From positions 1,302,001 to 1,366,000 of the forward strand of contig CP073041.1 in assembly GCA_025370055.1 (NCBI GenBank): a stretch of DNA of 64,000 bases, given 5' to 3'. The DNA comes from Woronichinia naegeliana WA131. GTDB lineage: Bacteria; Cyanobacteriota; Cyanobacteriia; Cyanobacteriales; Microcystaceae. The notes beneath the pieces were generated by a model. That model made no database searches and was not told the origin of the DNA. It was given only the letters and a program-made list of their open reading frames with translations. The translations under genes and the position numbers were made by a program. Below are positions 48,822 to 58,347 of this stretch, in pieces (positions within the stretch are counted from its first letter, which is position 1; every line of letters starts with the position of its first letter).

Positions 48822-50210
48822 GGGTGCGACTTTTAGTTGATGAAGGAAAAGAAAAGTGTTAACATGAGATGAAAAGTGACAAAGAGGAAACAATGATGAC
48901 AGCAAAACTAATTAATGTAGAGGGTTCAAAGATAAAAATAGAACTAACATTAGAACTCAGTCGTTCAATGTTGGATACAGAAATAAATATTCAAAAAGGC
49001 TTAAACGAAGTAGGTTGCATCGCCAGCAAAGAAGCCTTGAAATATTTAGATACAGATGGTTCACCCTTAAAAATCGGTGAAGAAATCTGGAAGAGTAAGG
49101 GAGAGCAACCGAAAGAATATCAAACACCTTATGGTGAGGTTATAGTGAATCGTCATGTATATCAGCGTTCAGTAGGAGGAAAAACGTATTGCCCCTTAGA
49201 AAGAGAAGCAAGGATAATCATAACATCAACGCCATTATTGGCAAAACAGGTATCCTCAAAAATGTCAGGGATGGCAGGCAAAGAGGTGAAAAATGATTTA
49301 TTAGAAAATCATGGTAGAAAAGTAGCGCTATCCTATATCCAAAGATTGAGTGAAGCAGTAGGAAGTGTGGTACAGGCAAAAGAAGAAGCGTGGAGTTATG
49401 CCCCGCCCAAGGAGGATAGCCAAATTGCAACAGTGGGAATAGGATTAGATGGAACCTGTATGCTGATGTGTGAGGATGGCTACCGTGAAGCAATGGTGGG
49501 AACCGTTTCCCTATACGATAGTGAGGGAGAACGTCAACATACAATCTATCTAGGTGCGGCACCAGAGTATGGAAAAAAGAGTTTTCTAGAAAGATTAGAA
49601 AGAGAAATTGAGCGAGCGAAAAAACGTTATCCAGAGGCAACATTGGTCGGGATAGCAGACGGGGCAGAATCAAATTGGAAGTTTTTAGAAAAGCAAACGG
49701 AAGAACAGATATTAGATTTCTATCATGCCTCTGGTTACTTAGGTGCCTTGGCAGAAGCGTTGCATCCGAATACAGTGTCAAAACAAAAAGAATGGTTGAC
49801 TGAAAATTGTCGAGAACTCAAGCATGAAAAAGGAAAAGCAGGAGAACTGCTAAATCTGATGAAAGAAGTCAAAGAAGAAAAAAGTCATTCTAAGAATCTT
49901 ACCGAGAAACTACAAGCGGCGATTACTTATTACGAGAATCATCAGCATCAAATGGATTATGCTGAATACTTAGAGAAAAAGTATCCGATTGGTTCAGGTG
50001 TTACGGAAGCAGCTTGTAAGACGTTGGTCAAACAACGATTATGTTGTTCAGGGATGCGATGGAAGGAAAAAGGAGCAGGAATTATTTTGAGCCTACGAGC
50101 TTTGGTATTGACCAAGGAACGATGGAGTCAATTTTGGGCAAAACTTGATCAATATGGGTTCCCTGTAGAACCCTGATTACAACAGCTTTTATCAACTAAA
50201 GGTCGCACCC
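48822..50210 (+). mobile_element. ISKra4-like insertion sequence, copy D (1389 bp)
   Basis: Ends GGGTGCGAC and GGTCGCACCC with the perfect 8-bp duplication CTTTGGAC (48814-48821 and 50211-50218). It lies inside the kinase-like gene, in the same orientation. The transposase is intact. Confidence 0.93.
48869..50176 (+). CDS. ISKra4-like transposase, copy D, intact
   Basis: 435 residues, apparently identical in sequence to copy A, with SVGGKTYCPLEREARI present and uninterrupted. Catalytic regions GIGLDGTCML, VGIADGAESNWKF and YPIGSGVTEAACKTLVKQ are all present. Two intact copies in one window make recent activity likely and could mobilise the defective copies and the MITE in trans. Confidence 0.93.
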   Translation: MKSDKEETMMTAKLINVEGSKIKIELTLELSRSMLDTEINIQKGLNEVGCIASKEALKYLDTDGSPLKIGEEIWKSKGEQPKEYQTPYGEVIVNRHVYQRSVGGKTYCPLEREARIIITSTPLLAKQVSSKMSGMAGKEVKNDLLENHGRKVALSYIQRLSEAVGSVVQAKEEAWSYAPPKEDSQIATVGIGLDGTCMLMCEDGYREAMVGTVSLYDSEGERQHTIYLGAAPEYGKKSFLERLEREIERAKKRYPEATLVGIADGAESNWKFLEKQTEEQILDFYHASGYLGALAEALHPNTVSKQKEWLTENCRELKHEKGKAGELLNLMKEVKEEKSHSKNLTEKLQAAITYYENHQHQMDYAEYLEKKYPIGSGVTEAACKTLVKQRLCCSGMRWKEKGAGIILSLRALVLTKERWSQFWAKLDQYGFPVEP

Positions 50211-50359
50211 CTTTGGACAGAGGGAAAGACAAGCCTTCTATCGACAACCGCCCGTTTTTGGCATCAACCCTGGGTAGAACGAACTAAGTTCAGTTCCGTA
50301 TCTGTATTGTCTCATCCCCTGGCGACTGGCTCTAGGAAGTGGAAATTAACCCAGGAGAT

Positions 50360-50506
50360 GGGTGCGACCTTCATATGATACCTTCTCGACTCTGGAAAAT
50401 TCTTGCCTAGCAAAGCTTTCATCGAATCCACTCAAAAATCATGTTGTGAATTAGCAACAACCAGAATCCTTACGCAGCAATAGTTTATCAATCAGAGGTC
50501 GCACCC
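50360..50506 (+). mobile_element. 147-bp MITE with ISKra4-like ends
   Basis: Ends GGGTGCGACC and GGTCGCACCC, as in the ISKra4-like copies, with an 8-bp duplication CAGGAGAT (50352-50359 and 50507-50514). The 127-bp core shares no obvious sequence with the full element and has no coding capacity. It is inserted in the kinase-like gene. Confidence 0.85.
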
Positions 50507-51521
50507 CAGGAGATTACCTTAGTTTCTGGGCTCAGTTTACGAACAGAATTCCAAGGGAGCATGAATGGCATGATTATTCTTGGCTCCTCAAAGGCAAGGT
50601 ATTGGTCAGAGGAAGAACAAGATTTAAAAGAGATCCAGGATGCTTTGGCGATCGCTTATTACATTATCCAAACCCAAATGACGATTCCAACCCGTAGTCT
50701 AGGCTCGGAGGAAAGTCCCCTTTTTCGTGTTTGGATCGAGGCCACTCGCCAACAGTTAGAACAGCAACGACAATGGAATCAGCAACTGATCCATAATATT
50801 GTCACCATCATGAGCGATCAGACTCGTAATCCTTTAGCGACGATTCGGATGGGGATTGAGATGCTGCGGAAACGTCCCCCTTCGCCCGAAGTTTTAACCC
50901 AACGGCTAGACATGATGGAACAGCAATGGCGCAAGTTAAACGATATCAATGAAAAAATCCTCCAGTTACGAACCCTTAAATGTGATCAGAACAGTTTGGT
51001 TTTTCAGTCTGTTAACCTGATTGCTTTTCTAGAAAGTTTTCTAACCCGTTATCAAGAAGAAGGAGCGGCGATCGCTTCTAGACGGCGGGAGATCAAAACC
51101 AAATGGCCGGAGGAGACTGTTTTCGTGAATGTGGATATCAACTGTCTTAAGAAAATTTTGCAAGAGCTAATAACGAATGCTGAAAAATTCGCTTTGCCCC
51201 ACACTCCGATTCAATTAGAAATTCAAGACCATTTAGAGACAGACTCGAATAAGGTGACAGTGTACTGCCGTAATTTTTCCCATCATATCCCCCCGAAACA
51301 TCTAAAATATCTTTTTGATCCCTTTTACCGAGAGCAGTGGACAATTGATGACGCGATTCCAGGCATTGGCTTGGGGTTAACAATCGTTAAAACGCTGGTC
51401 GAACAACTCAATGGTACGATAGATGTAATTTGCGAACCCACTGATAGCCCTGATTTTTGTTCTATTATTTTTGTATTGGTTCTTCCCCAAAAAAGCTTGG
51501 CGAAATAATTCCTCCGGTTCT

Positions 51522-53216
51522 ATGGTGATTCAGTTCCCTCCCGATCAATCTGTGTTGTGGCAAAGGGTTTCTGATTCTCCCTGGCAGCGACAGTTAACCT
51601 TGATGAAAGTGGCGATTACCTTTGCCGCTTTTTTGTTGTGGGATTCCTGGCGAGGCGATCGCTCTTCTGCTCAACGCCAACGTCGGGCTAATTGGTTAGT
51701 GAACCGTTTACTCGAATTAGGGCCAACTTTTATCAAAATTGGGCAGTCCCTTTCTACCCGTGCCGATTTAATTCCCCCAGAATATATTCAGTCCCTGAGT
51801 CAACTACAAGATCGAGTCCCTCCTTTTGATTCCCAAACGGCGATCGCGGTCATTGAAACCGAACTGAATCAGCCTATCGATCAGCTTTTCCACTCTTTTG
51901 AGCCTTTTCCCTTGGCCTCTGCTAGTTTAGGGCAAGTCCATCGTGGCATTTTACCGACGGGCGAGGCGATCGTGATTAAGGTGCAGCGTCCGGGGCTAGA
52001 GTCCCTCTTAAACTCCGATTTTGAAATGTTGCACCAAGGCATACGACTAGCTAAACGATGGCTACCTGGCTTTAAAAAATTTGCTCAAAAATATGATATC
52101 GAAGCCATTTATCAGGAATTTTTTGGGCTATTATTTCAGGAAATTGACTATATCCACGAAGGCAAAAATGCTGATCGCTTCCGTGTTAATTTTAGTGATT
52201 ATCCTCAAGTTAAAGTTCCGATTATTTACTGGCAATATACTACTCGCAAAGTTCTTACCCTAGAATATTTACCTGGCATCAAAGTGGATGATCGAGAAAC
52301 CTTAAATGCCCAAGGTATTAATCTCGATCAAGTCATTCAGATCGGCATTTGTTCCTATCTCAAACAATTATTATTAGATGGTTTTTTCCAATCCGATCCC
52401 CACCCTGGTAATATGGCGGTCAATCCCCAGGGCGATCTGATTTTCTATGATTTTGGCACCATGGCAGAAGTAAAAACCATTGCCAAAGATCAAATGATTC
52501 AGACCTTTTTTGCGATTTTACGTAAGGATGGGGACAAGATCCTAGAAACCTTGCTCTATATGGGGTTGATTGAACCAGTCAGTGATATGAGTGCGGTCAA
52601 ACGCATTATTAATTTTCTGTTAGAAAACTTCCGCGAAAAACCCATTGATGTCAGAGCCTTTGAGCAAATTGGGGATGAAGTTTATCTGATGTTCCAACAA
52701 CAACCTTTTCGTCTGCCACCTCAGATGACCTTTATTCTTAAATCTCTGACCACTTTAGACGGTATCGCCCGCGCTCTCGATCCCCATTATAATTTGATTG
52801 CAGCGAGTCAACCCTTTATTCAAAGTGTGGCTACAACTAGTCCGAAAGCCTCTCTATTCGCTACGATTATTCAACAAGTCCAAGGTTTTATGATGGCTCA
52901 ATTTCAACGTCCCAACCGAAGTGAGCAGTTCATGCAAACGCTAGAGGGAAAAATTGAACGGGGGGAACTACAATTTCGGATTCGCTCCATGGAAAGCGAT
53001 CGCCTCTTAAAACGAATTCATCTGGCGATCAAAAGTTTAATTTATGCCTGTTTAACCGGTTTTACGCTGCTATCAGCCTCGGTTTTAGTTTCCACGATTT
53101 ATGTCAAATGGGCGGTAATGGGATTTGGATTAGCCGGATTATTCAGTTTATTTCTGCTGCGTTCTTTAATTCAATTAGCCCTTCAGGAACGAGTTGATAA
53201 CATGATTAACAAATAA
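51522..53216 (+). CDS. AarF/UbiB (ABC1) family atypical kinase
   Basis: A 564-residue UbiB-family protein from the ATG at 51522; starts further upstream overlap the kinase-like gene. Signatures: LELGPTFIKIGQSLSTRADL (the KxGQ motif), PLASASLGQVHRG (Ala-rich loop), VIKVQRPGLE (Lys), SDPHPGNMAVNPQGDLIFYD followed by FGTM. Two C-terminal hydrophobic helices (LIYACLTGFTLLSASVLVS; WAVMGFGLAGLFSLFLL) anchor it. Family knowledge: needed for quinone or isoprenoid lipid metabolism. Confidence 0.93.
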   Translation: MVIQFPPDQSVLWQRVSDSPWQRQLTLMKVAITFAAFLLWDSWRGDRSSAQRQRRANWLVNRLLELGPTFIKIGQSLSTRADLIPPEYIQSLSQLQDRVPPFDSQTAIAVIETELNQPIDQLFHSFEPFPLASASLGQVHRGILPTGEAIVIKVQRPGLESLLNSDFEMLHQGIRLAKRWLPGFKKFAQKYDIEAIYQEFFGLLFQEIDYIHEGKNADRFRVNFSDYPQVKVPIIYWQYTTRKVLTLEYLPGIKVDDRETLNAQGINLDQVIQIGICSYLKQLLLDGFFQSDPHPGNMAVNPQGDLIFYDFGTMAEVKTIAKDQMIQTFFAILRKDGDKILETLLYMGLIEPVSDMSAVKRIINFLLENFREKPIDVRAFEQIGDEVYLMFQQQPFRLPPQMTFILKSLTTLDGIARALDPHYNLIAASQPFIQSVATTSPKASLFATIIQQVQGFMMAQFQRPNRSEQFMQTLEGKIERGELQFRIRSMESDRLLKRIHLAIKSLIYACLTGFTLLSASVLVSTIYVKWAVMGFGLAGLFSLFLLRSLIQLALQERVDNMINK

Positions 53217-53312
53217 CTGTATTGATTGTAAATTAATTTAACATTATTAAAATCATGAACTTTTATCAATAACTGGACGAGTTCAGATCCTGATTGAGGC
53301 AGATAGAGTAGA

Positions 53313-54485
53313 TTGGTCAAGAACTTAAAGCTGGATCAGTCCAGTGATAAAATACAGATTAATTGTCAACGACAGGTTCGGTATATTAACGTGGTTACAA
53401 CATTTCCCCCTTCTCCCACCGTCACAGTTTCTTTCGAGCCACCTTCAGGGTTAGAGGCTTTAAAATCTTGGTTAGCAGACTTGGCGCAACGGATTATTGG
53501 GGGGGAAAGGCTAAATAAGGAACAGGCTTTGGCTCTTAGTCGCATCGAAGGGCAAGCAGCGATTTTGTTACTCTGTGAAGCGGCTGATCAGATCCGTCAA
53601 GCTTGCTGTGGCAACGTGGTTGATCTCTGTAGCATTATCAATGTCAAGTCTGGTAACTGTTCTGAAAATTGTGGCTACTGCTCCCAATCAGTCCATCATC
53701 CCAACCCCGATTCCCCCATCTATGGACTCAAAAGCCAGTCCGAAATTTTAGAACAGGCCAAGGCCGCAGCCGCAGCCGGGGCAAAACGCTTTTGTTTAGT
53801 GAGTCAAGGTCGTGGCCCACTTTACAACAGTCCCAAATCCCAGGAATTTGCCACGATTTTAGAGACAGTGCGTCAAATTGTAGAGCAAACTGACATTAAA
53901 CCCTGTTGCGCTCTAGGGGAAGTGAGTTCAGAACAGGCCGAGGCTCTACGGGAAGCAGGCGTAACTCGCTATAACCACAATCTAGAAGCGTCAGAAAGTT
54001 TTTATCCTGAAATTGTCACCACCCATAGCTGGCAAGATCGGGTACGCACGATTAAAAATCTGAAAGCGGCGGGAATTCAAGCCTGTACGGGGGGAATTTT
54101 GGGGATGGGGGAAAGTTGGGAAAATCGCATTGATCTGGCCCTGGCTCTACGGGAGCTTGAAGTGGAATCCGTACCCTTAAATTTGCTTAATGCCCGTCAA
54201 GGTACACCCCTCGCTGATCGCCCCCATCTGGATCCCTACGAAGCCCTGAAAGCGATCGCCATTTTTCGTTGTATCTTACCGGAGCAAATCCTGCGTTATG
54301 CCGGAGGACGGGAAGCCATTATGGGAAGCTTACAAAACCTGGGATTAAAGGCTGGTATTAATGCTATGTTGGTAGGAAATTATTTGACGACCCTGGGCCA
54401 ACCCGCAGAACAGGATCGTGCCATGTTAGAGTCCCTCGGATTAGTTGGGGGAGACGCGCCCATTCCCGGTGAATATCAATCCTGA
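53313..54485 (+). CDS. bioB: Biotin synthase
   Basis: A radical-SAM enzyme inserting sulfur into dethiobiotin. The cluster Cys triad is CSENCGYC (C116, C120, C123 counted from the TTG at 53313). Other signatures are YNHNLEASESFY, TGGILGMGES, VPLNLLNARQGTPL and RYAGGREAIMG. A GTG at 53391 (MVTTFPPSPTV) is a plausible later start giving a more usual length of 364. It is followed by bioY with overlapping coding sequence. Confidence 0.95.
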   Translation: MVKNLKLDQSSDKIQINCQRQVRYINVVTTFPPSPTVTVSFEPPSGLEALKSWLADLAQRIIGGERLNKEQALALSRIEGQAAILLLCEAADQIRQACCGNVVDLCSIINVKSGNCSENCGYCSQSVHHPNPDSPIYGLKSQSEILEQAKAAAAAGAKRFCLVSQGRGPLYNSPKSQEFATILETVRQIVEQTDIKPCCALGEVSSEQAEALREAGVTRYNHNLEASESFYPEIVTTHSWQDRVRTIKNLKAAGIQACTGGILGMGESWENRIDLALALRELEVESVPLNLLNARQGTPLADRPHLDPYEALKAIAIFRCILPEQILRYAGGREAIMGSLQNLGLKAGINAMLVGNYLTTLGQPAEQDRAMLESLGLVGGDAPIPGEYQS

Positions 54486-55125
54486 TCCCAATCTTGCCAA
54501 GTCTGACAACGATACACCTTCTCCCATGAAGGTATCCTTTCCCCTGGAAATGCTTTGGGCGGCGATCGGCCTGCTTTTAACCATTTTAAGCACGTTTGTT
54601 GAGGCCTTTATTACCAATCCGCCCTGGGAGTGGATGAATAAGGGCATTTATTCTCATTCTCTAGGGATTACCTACCAAATTGGGGCCGTTCTTCTAACAG
54701 GCTGTCTGGGCGGCAAGAATGCTGGTGCTCTTTCCCAGGTGGCTTATATTCTGTTGGGGTTGGCTTGGCTACCGATTTTTGGTCATGGGGGAGGCTGGAA
54801 TTATTGGCAGGAACCCAGTTTTGGGTTTATTTTAGGATTTGTGCCAGGGGCTTGGCTGTGCGGCTTTTTGGCTTTTCAGGACAAAGCTAAGATCGAAGGT
54901 TTGGCCTTTAGTTCCTTAGCGGGGCTAGGGGTGATTCATGGCATTGGTATTTGCTACTTAATTTTTCTAACCCTGGCAAAAATTCCCAGTCCTCCTATTT
55001 TGACCTGGGAGAACTTGCCAACAGCAATTTTTAATTTTTCTCTGGTTGCCTTACCCGGACAAATTATTCTGGTTTGTTTGAGCGCAGTCTTAGCTTTTTT
55101 TATTCGTAAATTACTTTTCTATTAA
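54469..55125 (+). CDS. bioY: Biotin transporter BioY (substrate-binding S component)
   Basis: A six-helix membrane protein of the BioY family: GITYQIGAVLLTGCLGGKNA, LSQVAYILLGLAWLPIFGHG, FILGFVPGAWLCGFLAF, VIHGIGICYLIFLTLA. A GTG at 54469 overlaps the bioB stop by 17 bases; an ATG at 54526 (MKVSFPLEMLWAA) is an equally possible start. Together with bioB it gives synthesis plus uptake of biotin. ECF ATPase genes are not in the window. Confidence 0.9.
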   Translation: MNINPDPNLAKSDNDTPSPMKVSFPLEMLWAAIGLLLTILSTFVEAFITNPPWEWMNKGIYSHSLGITYQIGAVLLTGCLGGKNAGALSQVAYILLGLAWLPIFGHGGGWNYWQEPSFGFILGFVPGAWLCGFLAFQDKAKIEGLAFSSLAGLGVIHGIGICYLIFLTLAKIPSPPILTWENLPTAIFNFSLVALPGQIILVCLSAVLAFFIRKLLFY

Positions 55126-55200
55126 CTTTGAGAATCTTAATTGAGAGTATTATTGTGAGTGATTTTGGCAAGCGTTGATAATAGATTAATTTAATCAATA

Positions 55201-55668
55201 ATGAGAAAAAAATCTCTATTCTGGTTAGTGGCGATCGCTGGTCTATTTTTAGATCAAATAACTAAACACTGGATAGTCGGTCATCTTCAACAACCTGGAA
55301 CCACCTTGCCACTAATTCCAACTATCTTTCATCTTACCTATGTCTTAAATTCAGGAGCCGCCTTTAGTGCTTTTCGGGGTGGATCAGGTTGGTTAAAATG
55401 GTTATCTCTAGGGGTGAGTATTGGCTTAATTATTTTTGTTAGCAGAGTCCCTAAAATATCTCGACTCGAACAGTTTGCCTATGGTTGTATTTTAGCCGGA
55501 GCCTTGGGCAATGGTATAGACCGTTTTCTCTGGGGACAGGTGGTTGATTTTTTAGATTTTCGATGGATTCATTTTCCAATTTTTAATGTAGCTGATATTT
55601 TGATTAATATGGGAATTATCGGATTGTTAATTAGTAATCTTCCACGCCGTTATAAGGTAGATAATTAG
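55201..55668 (+). CDS. lspA: Lipoprotein signal peptidase (signal peptidase II)
   Basis: A 155-residue four-helix aspartic protease that removes lipoprotein signal peptides. Motifs: LFLDQITKHWI (N-terminal), YVLNSGAAFS, ILAGALGNGIDRFLWGQVVD (catalytic Asp) and WIHFPIFNVADI (second catalytic Asp). Its stop codon sits at the edge of a MITE-like insertion, so the native C-terminus may have been slightly altered. Confidence 0.94.
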   Translation: MRKKSLFWLVAIAGLFLDQITKHWIVGHLQQPGTTLPLIPTIFHLTYVLNSGAAFSAFRGGSGWLKWLSLGVSIGLIIFVSRVPKISRLEQFAYGCILAGALGNGIDRFLWGQVVDFLDFRWIHFPIFNVADILINMGIIGLLISNLPRRYKVDN

Positions 55669-55880
55669 GGCTTGCTGAATAAGTATAGAACCCTTGCCAG
55701 ATAATGCTTTCAAGCATTTTAAAAACGATCAGGTGCAAGGTTATGGCCTTTGGAGGCTCAAAGCCCATGCACGTCGTTGGAAAACTGGGGGTTGAAATTG
55801 GAAACTACTCTCTGAAGTCACCATTTTTCGCCTCCTGTGGCATCTAGGTTCGTTTTGTGGACTTTTTCAGCAGACCCTAA
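55665..55880. mobile_element. 216-bp MITE-like remnant with IS5-like ends
   Basis: Imperfect terminal inverted repeats: TTAGGGCTTGCTGAATAAG on the left, and on the right the complement of TTAGGGTCTGCTGAAAAAGTC. They resemble the ends of the IS5-like element at 14976 (GGCTTGCTGAAAAA). The core has no gene. It abuts the lspA stop codon. Confidence 0.6.
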
Positions 55881-56004
55881 TTAGGCAATTTTATTCTAGG
55901 AAAAGCAAAGTGAATTGAATATGAATTGGACTTGTTTAAACCGTTTTGTTGAAATTAAGTCTCCCTGGTTAACACTGATTGGAGAAAAATGGCAAGATGA
56001 TCAA

Positions 56005-57608
56005 CCTGACTTTTCCCGTTAAGTCCAAAATCCAGCAATGCAAACTTCTAGAGGCTTTATCTGGCAAGGGTTTGAGTAATGATTCTCTTGACAGGAAAAA
56101 AATATTCTGAAGCCATCATCCCGCTTATCGTTCAAATTTCAAAAACAAAGGATGAAGGGAGTATGAGACTGTAAAATGGAGAAAATCTTAAAGGGCAGGT
56201 CAAAAAATGTTGGAATGGTGGACAAAAAACTTTGCCAGTTGTGAATTGGGAGACGAGAGGCTAAACAATCGTGCCTTCTCGATTGGGAAAAAGTTAAGTG
56301 AGGGGTTTGGAAAAGCCTTATCAGAAGTGTTTAAGGGAGGAAACGAGTTAAAGAGGGCCTATGAATTTTTGGGAATCCGAAAACAGACTTTGTCAAGATA
56401 ATAGAGCCGCACTGTGAAATGACAACTGCCGCCGTAGAAGAATATAAGATAATGCTATCAGTCGGAGATACGACCTTCTTAGATTATCGCAATATCAAGG
56501 AAAAAAGGGAAGGGTATGGGCCGACTGGAAAAGGAGGGAATGGATTAATACTGCATAGTGCTTTAGCAATTGAGCCAGAAAAAGGACAAGTATTAGGTTT
56601 ATTATGGCAAAAACTGTGGAATAGGGAGGTAAAAGAAAAGCCCCCAACAGATGAAACGGCGAAGCAGAAAAAAGAAAGACAGAAAGAACAAAGAAAAGCA
56701 GCTCGTCAAAGACCATTTGAGGAAAAAGAATCCTACAAATGGGTAGAGGCTCTAAACACCTGTGAGAAACAGGTAGAAAGTTCAACGAGGGTAATTCATG
56801 TATTTGACAGAGAAGGAGATGTTTCAGAAGTCTTTGACTCAGTGCGTCAACTCAAGCATACAGGAGTGCTGGTCAGAGCGTCTCATAATCGTAGTTTAGA
56901 CAAAAATAGTGAACGACTTTGGCAACATTTGGAATCAGAACCGATTCGTTTTCATCAAGAAATCGAGATTCCGAGTACAGGAAAAAGAAAAGCACGGAAG
57001 GTTAAGCTTGCCGTCCGATTTTGCTCAGTTAATCTACGAACTCCCTATCGTTTTGATAATCGTGACCCGTTGAATGTCTATGCTGTTTATGCGACAGAAA
57101 TCGATTGTCCCGAAGGCGAAACTCCTTTATCTTGGATGCTTCTGACTACAGAAGTTGTTGAGACTATTGAGATGGCTGTCACTATTCTTCGTTGGTACAC
57201 CTACCGATGGCGGGTTGAAGAATTTCATAAAGTCCTTAAGTCTGGTTGTCAGAGTGAGCGTTATCGACTTGCCTCTGATGGAATGAAAACTCTTTTGGGT
57301 TTTTTAAGTGTCATTGCTGTTGAACTTTTACACGTTACTTATCTTCATCGTACCCAGCCCGATGCTCTCGCGATTGAAATTCTTAATCCTCTTCAACTTC
57401 AGGTGTTAAAAGCAGCCGCCTCTCAAAAACTTCCCCCTATTTTGACTGTTGCTTGGGCTGTCGAGTCTGTTGCTTTTCTTGGTGGTTATCTTGAACATCG
57501 TCGTAAAACTCCTCTCGGTATCCAAGTCCTTTGGCGCGGTTGGTTGAAGTTGCATGACCTTTGCCAAGGCTGGCAGCTTGCAATCCGCACTTAACGGGAA
57601 AAGTCAGG
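56005..57608 (+). mobile_element. IS4-family Tn5-like insertion sequence, 1604 bp
   Basis: Ends CCTGACTTTTCCCGTTAAG and CTTAACGGGAAAAGTCAGG, near-perfect inverted repeats, with an exact 8-bp duplication ATGATCAA (55997-56004 and 57609-57616). It carries one transposase with a one-base deletion. Confidence 0.92.
56207..57594 (+). pseudogene. Tn5-like IS4-family transposase, frameshifted
   Basis: The N-terminal part is the Tn5-type DNA-binding domain (WWTKNFASCELGDERLNNRA). Near 56371-56373 one G appears to be missing: read without it the frame stops at 56401, while restoring it gives AYEFLGNPKTDFVKIIEPHC and runs into the second frame. The remainder has the DDE residues in LSVGDTTFLDY, RVIHVFDREGDVSEVF and YTYRWRVEEFHKVLKSG. 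A programmed shift is unlikely because no slippery heptamer is present. Confidence 0.87.
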
Positions 57609-57951
57609 ATGATCAACAGGCTACTTTAGAGTATTGGCGAGTAGAAAAAGCTGACTCTTTGATTATTCTGCCGATTCAGAAGGCCAATGTCGATCTCTCG
57701 CCATCAAGCCAGGATCGTTTTTTATTACCAAGGTCTTTCTATCGCCCAGGTCTTGGCATAACAACCCTCGATTTTCCAGGGGGAAGATTGCTGCCCGAAC
57801 AACAGCCCGAAACCCTTATTCCTCAGATCTTGCAGCGAGAATTAGGCATTTCTCCTGAGCAAATCACCGAGTTATCTGTTATTAATGCTCAGCGATCGCC
57901 TATCCATTGTCTATTCAAAACGCCTGTTAATTGATAGTTGATAATTGTCCA

Positions 57952-58192
57952 TTGAAAACGCGATCGCCCTCTCTCATCTCTAATATTAAAAAGCGAATCG
58001 CCCCTTCCCTTCTCATTCCCAAAAGCGATCGCCTTTCCATTCTCCCCGTGTTTAAAAGCGATCGCCTTCCTTTCCCATTCTAAAAAGCGATCGCCTTCCT
58101 TTCCCATTCTAAAAAGCGATCGCCTCTCCATTCTTCCCCATTCTAAAGAGCGATCGCTGCTTAATAGGTCGTTATTAAAACAGCGATCGCCT
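57952..58192 (+). repeat. Tandem HIP1 array
   Basis: Seven perfect GCGATCGC octamers and one decayed copy (GCGAATCGC) spaced mostly about 28-40 bp, each within a near-repeat such as CCATTCTAAAAAGCGATCGC. The two most similar units lie at about 58071-58120. It fills most of the gap between the NUDIX remnant and the ABC-3C-type cassette. It is not a CRISPR array: spacers are short, repetitive and unequal. Confidence 0.85.
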
Positions 58193-58347
58193 TTCCGTTT
58201 TCTGGGAATTCAAGATTGTTGAATCCTGCGATCCTTTAAAAAGAGACAAGCTGTGGATATTCGTAAGAAAAAAAATTGATTATATTTCTCTCGATTGTTG
58301 TATAGTTGATCCTGTTATTGTGCATTTTGCTGGAGTTTTCTGATTCT

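Larger units (their letters stand above)
48616..51508 (+). pseudogene. Sensor-histidine-kinase-like gene split by an ISKra4-like copy and a MITE
   Basis: Three pieces (48616-48821, 50219-50359 and 50515-51508) join in one frame when the IS, the MITE and one copy of each 8-bp duplication (CTTTGGAC, CAGGAGAT) are removed. The rebuilt protein is about 445 residues: a GAF-like N-terminus (IEQLLPQMAAMIGRALGVEV), a HisKA-like helix (SDQTRNPLATIRMGIEML) and an ATPase domain (ELITNAEKFALPHTPI, PGIGLGLTIVKTLVEQLNG). The phosphoacceptor His expected in 'SHELRTPL' is Asp here, so it may have lacked kinase activity before disruption. A start within the last piece (50561) could still give a partial protein. 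Confidence 0.85.
55921..57934 (+). pseudogene. NUDIX-hydrolase-like gene split by a Tn5-like IS and 3'-truncated
   Basis: The 5' part (55921-56004, MNWTCLNRFVEIKSPWLTLI) joins the 3' part (from 57617, QATLEYWRVEKADSLIILPI) in frame once 56005-57608 and one copy of ATGATCAA are removed. The NUDIX-type DFPGGRLLPEQQPET and LQRELGISPEQI segments are present, though the box is degenerate. After SVINAQRSPIH the protein runs into HIP1/heptamer repeat sequence and stops early, so the 3' end is also lost. Family members hydrolyse nucleoside-diphosphate compounds such as ADP-ribose. Confidence 0.8.

Noticed and set aside
55665-55880. A target-site duplication around the MITE-like remnant
   Set aside because: The flanks TTAG and CTAA match only as reverse complements, so I do not claim a true duplication.
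56371-56420. Programmed frameshifting in the Tn5-like transposase
   Set aside because: No slippery heptamer; restoring one G in a GGG run gives a normal protein, so a simple deletion is likelier.
57952-58192. Regularly spaced GCGATCGC units could look like a CRISPR array
   Set aside because: Repeats are only the HIP1 octamer plus similar flanks, the intervals are short and repetitive, spacing is unequal, and no cas gene is present.
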